Source: JAGQPD01 sp020426865 (GTDB lineage: Bacteria; Planctomycetota; Planctomycetia; Pirellulales; Pirellulaceae). Taken from it: DNA of 64,000 nt. The stretch is from assembly GCA_041399065.1 (NCBI GenBank), contig JAWKTN010000009.1, positions 381,021 to 445,020 of the forward strand. The letters are read 5' to 3'. The number at the start of each line of letters is the position of its first letter. The first letter of the stretch is position 1. Positions 18,410 through 27,900 of the stretch are shown here, in pieces. The translations under genes and the position numbers were made by a program. Below the pieces are notes generated by a model. It made no database searches. It saw only the letters and a program-made list of their open reading frames with translations, and was not told the DNA's origin.

Positions 18410-19507
18410 ATGTCCAAGGAATTGAAGCTCGGTGAGATTGCCCGACTTGTTGGAGGTCGACTGGTCGGCGATCCGGCGCTATGCGTCAAAGGTGCGGCGA
18501 TCATTCGTGATGCGACCTCGGACGATATCACGTTGGCGGACCGGGCGACGCTGTTCGACGAATTGTCCGCTAGTTCGGCGGCGGCCGTGATCGTTCCGGA
18601 TGGATTGCAGCCATCAGGCATCGCCTACATTCAGGTTCGGGATGTCCGAGCAGCGTTTGCGGAGTTGGTCATGCTGTTTCGCCCCCACACCCTGCGAGAA
18701 GCGCAGGGGATCAGTCCCTTTGCTCGCATCGAATCGTCGACCGTCTTGGGGGAAAACGTGAATATTCACGCGGGGGCGACGGTTGGTGCCGACGTCGTGA
18801 TCGGCGACGGTTCCACGATCCACGCTGGTGCCGTGATCTTGGCCGGGTGCCGAATTGGTCGCAACGTGACGATCTTCCCGAACGCGGTGCTTTATGAAAA
18901 CACGATTGTGGGCGATCGATGCCGCGTCCATGCCGGTGCCGTGATCGGGGCATTTGGGTTCGGCTACGAGACAAAGGACGGCCAGCATCTGTTGTCGGCA
19001 CAGTTGGGCTACGTCGAAATTGGCGACGATGTAGATATTGGCGCATGCACAACCATCGATCGGGGAACCTATGGTGCGACGATTGTTGGAAGTGGGACGA
19101 AGATCGACAACCAAGTGATGATTGGCCACAACTGCCGAATTGGCAAGGGGAACATCATCTGTTCGCAGGTCGGAATCGCCGGTAGTTGCACGACTGGTGA
19201 CTATGTCGTGATGGCGGGACAGGTGGGCATCAGGGACCATGTCCATGTCGGCGATAGGGTAAACATCGGCGCCAAGTCGGGAGTTGGAGCGGACTTGGCG
19301 GCTGGTGAAACCTATCTGGGCGTTCCGGCGCTGCCTAGTCGAACGCAAATGCAGATCATGTTTACGCAGCAAAAGCTACCGGCAATGCGCAAGGAATTGA
19401 AACAATTGTTGCGGATTGTCGAACAGATGCAGTTGCGTAACGAAGATGGCGGATCCCAACAAGGCGAGACTTCTGTTCCGGGGTCGGTGCAGAGCGAGGC
19501 TGCGTAG
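18410..19507 (+). CDS. lpxD: UDP-3-O-acylglucosamine N-acyltransferase
   Basis: A 365-residue left-handed beta-helix acyltransferase of lipid A synthesis; it adds the second acyl chain to UDP-3-O-acylglucosamine from acyl-ACP. An N-terminal uridine-binding domain (KLGEIARLVGGRLVGDP) is followed by many hexapeptide repeats. The catalytic His is in DNQVMIGHNCRIG, with GFGYETKDG and IGACTTIDRG also typical. The C-terminal helix extends about 25 residues beyond the usual end. AAAGGAG sits eight bases before the ATG. It is followed 15 bases later by lpxI, supporting an outer membrane with lipid A. Confidence 0.95.
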   Translation: MSKELKLGEIARLVGGRLVGDPALCVKGAAIIRDATSDDITLADRATLFDELSASSAAAVIVPDGLQPSGIAYIQVRDVRAAFAELVMLFRPHTLREAQGISPFARIESSTVLGENVNIHAGATVGADVVIGDGSTIHAGAVILAGCRIGRNVTIFPNAVLYENTIVGDRCRVHAGAVIGAFGFGYETKDGQHLLSAQLGYVEIGDDVDIGACTTIDRGTYGATIVGSGTKIDNQVMIGHNCRIGKGNIICSQVGIAGSCTTGDYVVMAGQVGIRDHVHVGDRVNIGAKSGVGADLAAGETYLGVPALPSRTQMQIMFTQQKLPAMRKELKQLLRIVEQMQLRNEDGGSQQGETSVPGSVQSEAA

Positions 19508-19522
19508 ATTGATAGATGCCCT

Positions 19523-20389
19523 ATGCGTACGAATGGCGATTGTGGCCTGGTGGGCGAACCGGTAGGGTTGATTGCTGGCTGGGGCGAGTTCCCCGTGATG
19601 GTCGCACGTGCTTTGCGAGCGCTTGGTCACTCGGTTGTGTGCGTTGGCATTGAGGGCCATGCCGACGCATCGCTGTCGTCCGTCTGCAATCGCTTTGAAG
19701 TGTTGGGGCTAACACGTTTGGGCGGACATATCCGCTACTTGAAGCGGCATGGCATCCAACGTGCCACGATGGCGGGCAAGATCCAAAAACGTTTGATCTT
19801 CGAACGCGGATTTCTTTGGCGACACATCCCCGACTGGACCTGTGTGAGGACGTTTTTCCCTCATTTTGTTCGTGGCAAGCGGGACCGCAAGGATGACTCC
19901 TTACTGTTGGCGGTCGTTGACGCCTATGCTCAGCACGGGATCTCGCTGTTGCCAGCAACCGACTTTGCACCGGAGTTACTCGTGAGCGCAGGGCATTTGG
20001 CGGGACCGCCACTGAAAGCATGGCAGCAGCGAGACGTCGAGTTTGGCTGGGTGTTGGCCAAAGAGATGGGCCGGCTCGATGTTGGGCAAAGCGTGGCCGT
20101 CAAGGGGCAGGCCGTGCTCGCGGTGGAGGCAGTGGAAGGGACGGACCTGTGTATCCGGCGAGCGGGAGAGCTCTGTCCGAGCGGAGGATTCACGGTGGTG
20201 AAGGTCGCGAAGCCGCAACAGGATATGCGTTTCGACGTGCCAACCATTGGCGTCGGTACGCTCGATTCGATGTTGGCCGCCGGCGCCAACGTATTGGCAG
20301 TCGAGGCTGACAAGACAATTTTTATCAACAGAGACGCTATCGTGTCGTTGGCGGAAAGCCGGAGAATCACGATCGTGGCGATGGAATAG
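19523..20389 (+). CDS. lpxI: UDP-2,3-diacylglucosamine pyrophosphatase, LpxI type
   Basis: A 288-residue protein matching the DUF1009/LpxI family, which hydrolyses UDP-2,3-diacylglucosamine to lipid X. It begins with GLIAGWGEFPVMVARALRA and has a KRHGIQRATMAGKIQKR segment and the DDSLLLAVVDAYAQHGI segment of the family. The C-terminal domain has AVKGQAVLAVEAVEGTD and a KVAKPQQDMRFDVPTIG stretch, both typical. It replaces LpxH in lineages lacking that enzyme. It sits directly after lpxD and is probably cotranscribed. Confidence 0.93.
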   Translation: MRTNGDCGLVGEPVGLIAGWGEFPVMVARALRALGHSVVCVGIEGHADASLSSVCNRFEVLGLTRLGGHIRYLKRHGIQRATMAGKIQKRLIFERGFLWRHIPDWTCVRTFFPHFVRGKRDRKDDSLLLAVVDAYAQHGISLLPATDFAPELLVSAGHLAGPPLKAWQQRDVEFGWVLAKEMGRLDVGQSVAVKGQAVLAVEAVEGTDLCIRRAGELCPSGGFTVVKVAKPQQDMRFDVPTIGVGTLDSMLAAGANVLAVEADKTIFINRDAIVSLAESRRITIVAME

Positions 20390-20522
20390 TCGCGACCAGT
20401 CGGAGCTCGTTGCCTCACTATTTTGCTACTGGCCGGCAGCAACAGGCAACCGTACAATACCTCAGAGCCCACTTGGCATGAGCGTGTTATTGGGGGCGGA
20501 AGACAGATGCAACAGGGAGCCA

Positions 20523-22190
20523 ATGCTTATGGCGTCATCGCATAATCGGTTGTCGATCGGCGAGTATTTGATCCAGCGGCTGCAGGATTACGACGTACGT
20601 GATGTGTTCGGAATTCCTGGCGACTATGTGTTGGCGTTTTATTCGCTGCTGGAACAAAGTCCGATTCGGGTGATTGGCTGCACCCGGGAAGACTGTGCCG
20701 GGTATGCGGCCGATGCCTACGCCCGCGTCCACGGGATGGGAGCCGTGTGCGTGACGTATTGCGTCGGAGGATTCAGCGTTAGCAATTCCATCGCCGGAGC
20801 TTACGCGGAGAAGTCGCCTGTCGTATTGCTTACCGGGTCGCCCGGTTTGAAAGAACGAATTAATGATCCCTTGCTGCACCATAAAGTCCGAGATTTTCGG
20901 ACACAGTATGACGTGTTTCAAAAACTATGCGTGGCAGCCAGTGAGTTGACTGATCCGCACACAGCATTTGACGAAATCGATCGAGTGCTTGAGACATGTT
21001 GGCGTTTCAAACGACCGGTCTATATCGATATTCCGCGGGATCTGGTGCATGTTGTGCCCGATCAGCCGCATCGCACGCGACGCGAAACCTCGGAAACGGA
21101 TTCGCGTGTCCTGGCCGAGGCCGCCGATGAAGCATGTGAATTGCTGGCGGCTGCCAAGCGACCTGTGATTATCGCGGGCGTTGAATTGCACCGATTCGGG
21201 TTGCAAGACAGATTGTTGGAATTGGCCGAACCAGCACAAATCCCCATCGCTGCTACGATCTTGGGGAAAAGCGTCATCCGCGAGTCCCACCCGCTGTATA
21301 TCGGCCTTTACGAAGGAGCGATGGGGCGCGAAGACGTAACTCGCTACGTGGAGGCGAGCGACTGCGTACTGCTGCTGGGTACGTTCATGACCGATCTCAA
21401 CCTCGGCGTTTTCTCCGCCAGTCTCGAAGTTGGGAAGTGTATCTATTCGACCAGTGAAGAATTGCGAATCCATCATCACCATTATCACGGCGTAGGATTG
21501 TCGGATTTTTTGGCCGAGCTAATCGCTCGAGCGCCCCGGCCTGCCGTGCGTCCGATTCCGGCCGGCCTGCCGCCAAAACGCGAAACGTTCAATTTGAATA
21601 CTGACGCAAAGATCACCACGGCGCGCCTCGTGGCGATGCTCAATGATCGCGATGGAGACGATATGGTCGTGATCGCCGATGTGGGGGATTCACTGTTCGC
21701 GGCGACCGAGTTAGTGGTCGAACAGCGTACGGAATTTCTCAGTCCGGCCTATTACACGTCGATGGGATTCGCCGTGCCGGCAGCCTTGGGTGTGCACGTC
21801 GCCGAACCCAATAAACGAGCCGTCGTGATTGTTGGCGATGGAGCGTTTCAAATGACATGCAACGAATTGTCGACGCTCGTTCGACATCGGTTCGCCCCGA
21901 TTGTGATTGTGTTGGATAACGCCGGCTACGGAACTGAGCGAGTCCTGCACCCGGGAGAGTGGGAATACAACGAAATTCACAGCTGGGCTTACAGCCGATT
22001 GACTGAAGTATACGGCGGCGGAAAAGGATACGAAGTACATACCGAGGGAGAATTGTTCGCAGCGATGGAGCAGGCTTGGGAAGATACATCAGGACTGAGC
22101 CTGATTCACGTGCATATCGCTCGCGACGATTGCAGCCCGACACTGGCGCGGATGGCGGAGCGGCTCAGCAAACGTGTTGAATCGAAGTAG
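20523..22190 (+). CDS. ThDP-dependent decarboxylase (pyruvate/indolepyruvate decarboxylase type)
   Basis: 555 residues from the ATG at 20523, which has GGGAG just before it; an open frame extends further upstream but lacks homology. Domain order is that of pyruvate decarboxylase: N-terminal PYR domain with the catalytic Glu in TREDCAGYAADAYAR and a His pair in NDPLLHHKVRDF; the central domain; and a PP domain with ThDP motif GDGAFQMTCNEL ending in VLDNAGYGTE. The family decarboxylates 2-oxo acids to aldehydes. Pyruvate, indolepyruvate or phenylpyruvate are all possible substrates. Confidence 0.88.
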   Translation: MLMASSHNRLSIGEYLIQRLQDYDVRDVFGIPGDYVLAFYSLLEQSPIRVIGCTREDCAGYAADAYARVHGMGAVCVTYCVGGFSVSNSIAGAYAEKSPVVLLTGSPGLKERINDPLLHHKVRDFRTQYDVFQKLCVAASELTDPHTAFDEIDRVLETCWRFKRPVYIDIPRDLVHVVPDQPHRTRRETSETDSRVLAEAADEACELLAAAKRPVIIAGVELHRFGLQDRLLELAEPAQIPIAATILGKSVIRESHPLYIGLYEGAMGREDVTRYVEASDCVLLLGTFMTDLNLGVFSASLEVGKCIYSTSEELRIHHHHYHGVGLSDFLAELIARAPRPAVRPIPAGLPPKRETFNLNTDAKITTARLVAMLNDRDGDDMVVIADVGDSLFAATELVVEQRTEFLSPAYYTSMGFAVPAALGVHVAEPNKRAVVIVGDGAFQMTCNELSTLVRHRFAPIVIVLDNAGYGTERVLHPGEWEYNEIHSWAYSRLTEVYGGGKGYEVHTEGELFAAMEQAWEDTSGLSLIHVHIARDDCSPTLARMAERLSKRVESK

Positions 22191-22206
22191 TAACGCAAAT
22201 ATGTCG

Positions 22207-23901
22207 TCACTGCTCGTTCGACGTTTCGTCGGCTTGGAGAATGCGGTGAACAACGTCGCTGCGGCGAAGGATCCCAACCAGCTTGGGATCGTCGTACGAT
22301 TGAACAACCGGAATGCAATCGTCCGTCGTCTTCTGAAATAACTCAATGGCACGTTGAAGTGCGTCCTGCGGACAAAGCTGTTGGGGCGCGGGAACGGCAA
22401 GGTCTTCCGCTCGAGCCAATTCGTTTACCGAATTGTCAAACATCACGCTGCTGAGGCTAGCATACCGGATCAGCCCGACCAACTTGCGCGATTCATCCAC
22501 GACCGGGAACGTGTTTTCGTGGGAGCGTTCAATGTAGCCGATCACTGACTCGAACGTGGCAGCACGGGGGATGCCGGAAGCAGGACGAATCAAGCCCTGA
22601 ATCGCCTCGTCGTCGGCCGATGAATGGGCGAGCGGATGTCGGCGTCGAAAAGCGAGGCGGATACCATCACTGACTTCGCGTAGCTGGTCCCAAATCGAAC
22701 GGCTCGCGTGGACCACGGCCGAATCGATGGGTACCTCGCCGGCTCGCAGCAGCGAATGTCGAATTAACAGTGGGCCGATCAATTCAAATACGACTACCGT
22801 ACCCAGGATAATGGTCTGGATCGGACGCCCCAGTTCTGGGTTGCGTTCCACCGCGATTGTAGACAATGCAATTGCCGCTCCCGCCTGCGCCATCAAACTC
22901 GTGCCTAACCAATTGCGGACTTCCGGCGGACTCTTGGCGATTCGAGCAGCAGTGTATGTGCCAATGTACTTCCCGGCCATCCGTAACACGATGTATGCAA
23001 CACCGATCGAACCTGCGGCGATGAAGTCGTGGATATTCAATTCAGCGCCGTGGACGGCAAAAAACAGTACTGAAAGTAAACCTGTGAGGTTATCCAACTC
23101 ATCGCGAATCTCCCGATGCTGACCCGATGCGTTGGCAACCGCCACGCCCATGGTGAGAAACGTCAGTAAGTAGGGTACTCCCAACGATTGACAGATGCCC
23201 ATTAAAAAGGTACCGAGCGCGACCAATAGCACCAACCAGCGTTTGCGCTTGAGCAGCCCGCATGAATAGCTGAGAATTACCCCCGCCCCCAACCCCAGCA
23301 TGATCGAACCACCAACGTCGCGCGCCACGATCAACAGCTGATTCGCAATCGAGCGGCTTCCATCGCCATTCCATAATTCGACCAACAGGAATGCAATTTC
23401 GAATGACACGATCGACGCAAAATTGTTGAGCGCCACCAGCAGGCCAGCATTCCGAGTCACGGGGCCGTCGGAATCGAGTTCCTGCATCACCAGGACCGTC
23501 GTTGCCGGGGCCGTGGCTAGGGCCAAACACCCCAGAATCAGCGCCGTTGGTGCTGAAATCTGCAGCGTCATCAGCCCTAATGCCACAAACAGAAAGGTCG
23601 CCAACAGTTCACCAGCCGACAGCCGCAAACCGGTCGCCGCCGTCTGACGGACCCGAGCAATCGTGAATTGACTCCCCAAATTGAATAAAACCAACGCCAT
23701 CGCCAGTTTCAACATCGGATCAAACCACTCGATCTGCTCCTGCGGGATCACGTCGAATAGACTGGGGCCGAGCACCATTCCCATCAGCAGGTATGCGGTG
23801 ACCTTTGGGATCCGAAGAAAATCGGCCAACACACCACCCAATAGCGCGATACCAAGTAACAGCCCGAACGTACTAGTGACGTGAGGTTCAAAATGGATCA
23901 T
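22207..23901 (-). CDS. Cation:proton antiporter (CPA2/KefB-like) with C-terminal CBS domains
   Basis: 564 residues. About 12 hydrophobic segments (residues 10-385) follow the Na+/H+ exchanger (CPA2) pattern, beginning with TFGLLLGIALLGG and a RIPKVTAYLLMGMVLGP motif. The C-terminal quarter (about 440-555) has two CBS-like modules: SHENTFPVVDESRKLVGLI and TTDDCIPVVQSYDDPKLVG. KefB-type proteins usually carry an RCK/TrkA_N domain instead, so nucleotide sensing by CBS is notable. It probably exchanges K+ or Na+ for H+ at the inner membrane. It converges with the decarboxylase gene, leaving only 16 bases between stops. Confidence 0.88.
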   Translation of the reverse strand: MIHFEPHVTSTFGLLLGIALLGGVLADFLRIPKVTAYLLMGMVLGPSLFDVIPQEQIEWFDPMLKLAMALVLFNLGSQFTIARVRQTAATGLRLSAGELLATFLFVALGLMTLQISAPTALILGCLALATAPATTVLVMQELDSDGPVTRNAGLLVALNNFASIVSFEIAFLLVELWNGDGSRSIANQLLIVARDVGGSIMLGLGAGVILSYSCGLLKRKRWLVLLVALGTFLMGICQSLGVPYLLTFLTMGVAVANASGQHREIRDELDNLTGLLSVLFFAVHGAELNIHDFIAAGSIGVAYIVLRMAGKYIGTYTAARIAKSPPEVRNWLGTSLMAQAGAAIALSTIAVERNPELGRPIQTIILGTVVVFELIGPLLIRHSLLRAGEVPIDSAVVHASRSIWDQLREVSDGIRLAFRRRHPLAHSSADDEAIQGLIRPASGIPRAATFESVIGYIERSHENTFPVVDESRKLVGLIRYASLSSVMFDNSVNELARAEDLAVPAPQQLCPQDALQRAIELFQKTTDDCIPVVQSYDDPKLVGILRRSDVVHRILQADETSNEQ

Positions 23902-24160
23902 TTCGCGCTCTTTTCCACGAACTCGGTTTCGCGACGGCTATCGGATCGTAGCACATCTCCCGCACGTCTGCCGCATCGGACGCCCTTGGTCGACTTTTGG
24001 CACATTTCCGTGGTTCGTATTCGGGAGCGAAGATTTTCGGAGTTAGGAATTCTCGGCCAGGGCGTCTGGGGTACAATGACAGATCACCATCTGCCACGGA
24101 CACAGTCTCGCCAAGGCCCCCAGTCCTCCCAGGACGCTTAGGATTCGCATCTTACCAAAC

Positions 24161-24198
24161 TTCAAGAGGTAGAACTTCAAGAGGTAGAGTCTCTTGAA
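24161..24198 (+). repeat. Direct repeat with inverted partner (TTCAAGAGGTAGA)
   Basis: TTCAAGAGGTAGA occurs at 24161 and again at 24176. The second copy is followed by CTCTTGAA (24191-24198), which pairs with TTCAAGAG and makes an eight-pair hairpin. The loop contains the start of a GTAGAGTCTCT motif. Confidence 0.7.
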
Positions 24199-24817
24199 AT
24201 CGCATCTTGAAATCGCACCTGAACGGCCCGGGCGCACTTTGCCTATAATCTATATTCCTCCCACCTGCCCAGGATTCACCATTTTCCCAAGCTCCGGATG
24301 GAGCTCCGGATGGTAGAGTCTCTGGGATTCCGGCCGCCATTCCGTCAACTGTAAAACCGTGTAAAAAATCTTAAATTCCGATGGTTTCTGCTGGCGCCGT
24401 TCGCGCGGCCAAAATGTAGAGTCTCTACGATTTCGGCCGCTCATGTTGTCAAAGGCCAAAATGTAGAGTCTCTACGATTTCGGCCGCTCATGTTGTCAAA
24501 TGCAAATCTGTGTGAAAAAAGACAAATTAGCAAACTTTTGGCTTGGTGCTGGTAGCGTCCGCCGACCGGTTGTGATCCCCGGCCCTCCAATCGCTAACGC
24601 TCGCTCGACGGTCGAACAAGAAAGGCCGCCGGTGGGGCACCCGATGGTGCGAAAGCTCCGGATGGTAGAGTCTCTGGGATTCCGGCCGCCATTCCGTCAA
24701 CTGTAAAACCGTGTAAAAAATCTTAAATTCCGATAGTTTCTGCTGGCGCCGTTCGCGCGGCCAAAATGTAGAGTCTCTACGATTTCGCTACGCGCGGCCA
24801 AAATGTAGAGTCTCTAC
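24184..24817 (+). repeat. Family of seven GTAGAGTCTCT motifs
   Basis: GTAGAGTCTCT is found at 24184, 24313, 24416, 24463, 24665, 24768 and 24805. At 24416, 24463, 24768 and 24805 it is GTAGAGTCTCTAC, a 13-base palindrome (arms GTAGAG and CTCTAC around one T), set in AAAATGTAGAGTCTCTACGA. At 24313 and 24665 it reads GTAGAGTCTCTGGG. At 24463 and 24805 the context continues into CGGCCGCTCATGTTGTCAAA. Confidence 0.85.
24302..24653. repeat. Tandem duplication, copy A (352 bp)
   Basis: Copy A runs from AGCTCCGGATGGTAGAG to GATGGTGCGAA and is followed at once by copy B. The two agree almost base for base, with small differences (such as ATGGTTTC/ATAGTTTC, CCTCCAAT/CCGCCACT, CAAACTTTT/CAGGCTTTT) and about 10 bases of length change in the GTAGAGTCTCT cluster. 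Its last 60 bases are a silent copy of the 3' coding end of the FG-GAP lipoprotein gene. Confidence 0.9.
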
Positions 24818-24995
24818 GATTTCGGCCGCTCATGTTGTCAAATGTAAATCTGTGTGAAAAAAGACAAATTAGCAGGCTTTTGGCTTGGTGCTGGTAGCGT
24901 CCGCCGACCGGTTGTGATCCCCGGCCCGCCACTCGCTAACGCTCGCTCGACGGTCGAACAAGAAAGGCCGCCGGTGGGGCACCCGATGGTGCGAA
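24654..24995. repeat. Tandem duplication, copy B (342 bp), overlapping the end of a gene
   Basis: Copy B starts at AGCTCCGGATGGTAGAG (24654). Its last 60 bases (24936-24995) are the stop codon and the last 19 codons of the FG-GAP/UnbV lipoprotein gene on the minus strand. The duplication therefore started inside the gene and spread the gene end plus downstream spacer. Confidence 0.9.
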
Positions 24996-27900
24996 TATCA
25001 GATCGTTGCGTCCATCCGCATTTAGATCCACGGCCAATACCGCTCGGCCATTAACAGGCATCATAAGACCACTCTCCCTGGGGCCGACGGCTTCAAAGTG
25101 GCCCTGGCCGTCCCCTTTAAGGACCAAGCCGAGCCCACCGTCCATCCGACCGATCTCGCCGGGCATGCCAAAGAAATTCTGCGAGAGAACCGCGTCCAAC
25201 TGCTGGTCACCGTCAATATCAGTGATCGCAATCCCCTGACACGGGGCTATCTGTGCCAACCTGGGCAATGCGGCCGACCGAAAATACCCGAGTCCATCGT
25301 TGATCAGCACGAGCGATTCGAGCGTGACCACCGCCAATTCCTTGAACTGTGAAAACTGATCTGGTTCGAAAATATCTGTTACACTCGACTGTCCGTATTG
25401 GGCATACGTCGCGATGTGCGCGCGGATGGCCGGCACAACGTCCGCCAATCGATGTAGTTGGCGTCGCGGCACAATCTGACCGTCATCGGATTCGGCTTCC
25501 AACAATACCAACTTGCCGGTGCGCTCAATGTCACCATAGTACAAACGCAACGGATGATCGACAGATGCCGCGTAGCTGCCGTTCAGTCCCCAATTACCCG
25601 CGATGAGATCGATGTCGCCATCGTTGTCAATATCCGCAGCGGCCAACGAACGCCACAGGCCGGGAGAATCAGACAGTCCACTGTCGCTGCTTTCCACCCA
25701 GTGGTCAGGCTTGTTAAGAAAAACCTTTACTGGCCCCCAATCGATTCCAACCACCAAGTCAACACGGTGGTCGCCGTCGATGTCCGCGGCTGACGCACAG
25801 GTCACCATGCCAATCGATGTCATAATCCAAGGCGTCTGATCTGTGAAGCGTCCCTCTTCATTCACTAGGAGACGACATTTGGGCGACGTCGGAAATTCGC
25901 CAGGAACGCATCTTGCCCCAACGAATAGGTCGAGATCGCCATCGAGATCCCAGTCGGCCGCGACCACGCAGCTACCGCTGTCTCGAATGTCTGGCAGCGC
26001 GTCCGGGGCAAAGGAGAACTTGCCGGTGCCATCATTCAGGTACAAGCGATCAGTATAATTCCGGTGTCCTGACGGGTCTTCGATGCTACCGCTTACCACA
26101 TACAAATCCAGGTCATCGTCGTTATCGGCGTCCAGAAACACCGCTGCGACATCCTCACTGGCGGAATGTTGTTCGAAAGCAGGGACCGATTTTGAACGCA
26201 ATTCTCCCTGGACATTGAGCAAGAGCTTGCCCTCGATATTGCGTGTCCCGCCATAATAGAGGTCCTCATCTCCATCGCCGTCAACGTCTCCCTGGGCCAA
26301 CGCCGGACCTGATTCCGAAAGACGATATGGCAGCAATCGCTGTTGTGCGAAATCATCAAATGCCTCTTCTGAGCACTCGAGTTGCGGCAGATGGTCAACC
26401 GCGGTCAGCCACGGTGCGGAGTCTTGCGTGACGTCCACCGTCGACGAGCTCGCGGAAGTCGGCTCTGTAATCGTCACTAGTTGGTCGGCAGCAAGATGCT
26501 CAAATTGTTGAACGGTGCCGCTAGGCCACCGTACCACCAACAGCTCAATCTGTGATTGCTCACCCAAACCGAAATGCTGCACGGGATCAACCGAAGATTG
26601 CCATCCCCGAGACATGGTCACATAGCGAGTTTGCGTCATTCCACCCGCTCGCAGTGTGACTTTTGCCCCCAGGCCATAGCGATTACTTATCGTGCCTATC
26701 AGTCGCACGTTTACTCCGTGTGCCGCAGTCTGCTGGTTTCGGTATAATGCGATCGGCGCGTCGAAGTTGAATGTGATCAGATCGGTATCGCCATCGTTGT
26801 CGAAATCCGCCGTTGCCGCACCAAACGTCACTCCTTCGTATCCCAATCCCCACTCCCGATCGACTCGCGTAAAAGCCAAATCGCCATCATTCCGGAAGGC
26901 AAGATTTTTTTCGGTCCGCAACGGTTGTTTCACCCAATAAGCTGCCCATTCCGGCGACCCTCCAGCCAGCCTACCCGCGAGTTCTTTGGACACATCAGCG
27001 TTCATCGAATCGCGGACGACACCGTTGGTAATAAAAAGGTCGAGTCTCCCGTCGTTGTCGAAGTCCGCCAAACGGGGCGTCCATGTCCAGTCGGTACCAG
27101 CGATACCGCTCAGATACGCCGCCTCCCACATCCGCCCTTTGCCGCTGTTGATAAAGAGCGAGTTGCGCATGTACTGGCGGGGCACCGCATAGTCAAAAAA
27201 CCAATCGTCTTCGACGTTGCCCGCCATCACCATCCGACGTTGATGTGTTGTCGCCAACATGTCGGTGGCAATGAAATCGAGTAGCCCGTCGTTGTTGATA
27301 TCTCCGGAATCGCAACCCATGGAAAACCACGGGGTGTGTGGAACTACGTTCGCCAAAGATTCGGTAAAGGCACCGTTGCCGTCATTATGGAACAACAAGT
27401 CGGGCCCGAAGAAGTCATTCGCCGCGTACAGGTCGGGCCGATTGTCGTCGTCGTAGTCCCACCATGTCGCGGCCAATGTGAAACAAGGCTGGTCCAAGCC
27501 CATCTGCTGCGATACATCCGTGAATCGCTCGCCGTCGTTGCGATAGAAGTGGTCATACTGACCGGCTTCTGCCAGCTTCGCTCGCTCACCAGGCATGTAG
27601 AACAACTGCCAGTATTCGCGCAAATGTGGTGGTACGATCGGCTTGTTGCCCTCGAACTTCATTGACAGCTTCACGCCAGGCGGGGGTTCCTTGGCGGTTG
27701 TCGCGAGGTAACCATCCAAATCGCCATCGCCGTCGACATCGGCGAATGCCATCGACATGCTCGCTCCCTGAAAATCCACGCCCCACTCGGCCGCTCGTTC
27801 GGAAAACTTTCGCCCGTCCCCTCCATCGTTCGGTTCGTTGATATAAAGCCGATTGTGGTCTTCATAAGCGCAGGCGTAGATGTCCAAGTCACCATCGTTG

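Larger units (their letters stand above)
23902..24935. other. Repeat-rich intergenic region
   Basis: About 1.03 kb with no credible gene. It contains two 15-base direct repeats with an inverted partner near 24161-24198, seven copies of GTAGAGTCTCT, and most of a tandem duplication of about 350 bp (listed separately). A TATAAT lies at 24244-24249 without a convincing -35. Confidence 0.7.

Noticed and set aside
18614..19372. Long antisense ORF opposite lpxD (252 codons)
   Set aside because: It mirrors the hexapeptide repeats of lpxD and has no recognisable protein. The lpxD frame carries the conserved motifs.
24302..24995. CRISPR array interpretation of the repeats in the 24 kb spacer
   Set aside because: The unit is about 350 bp with no regular short repeat-spacer alternation; it is a tandem duplication.
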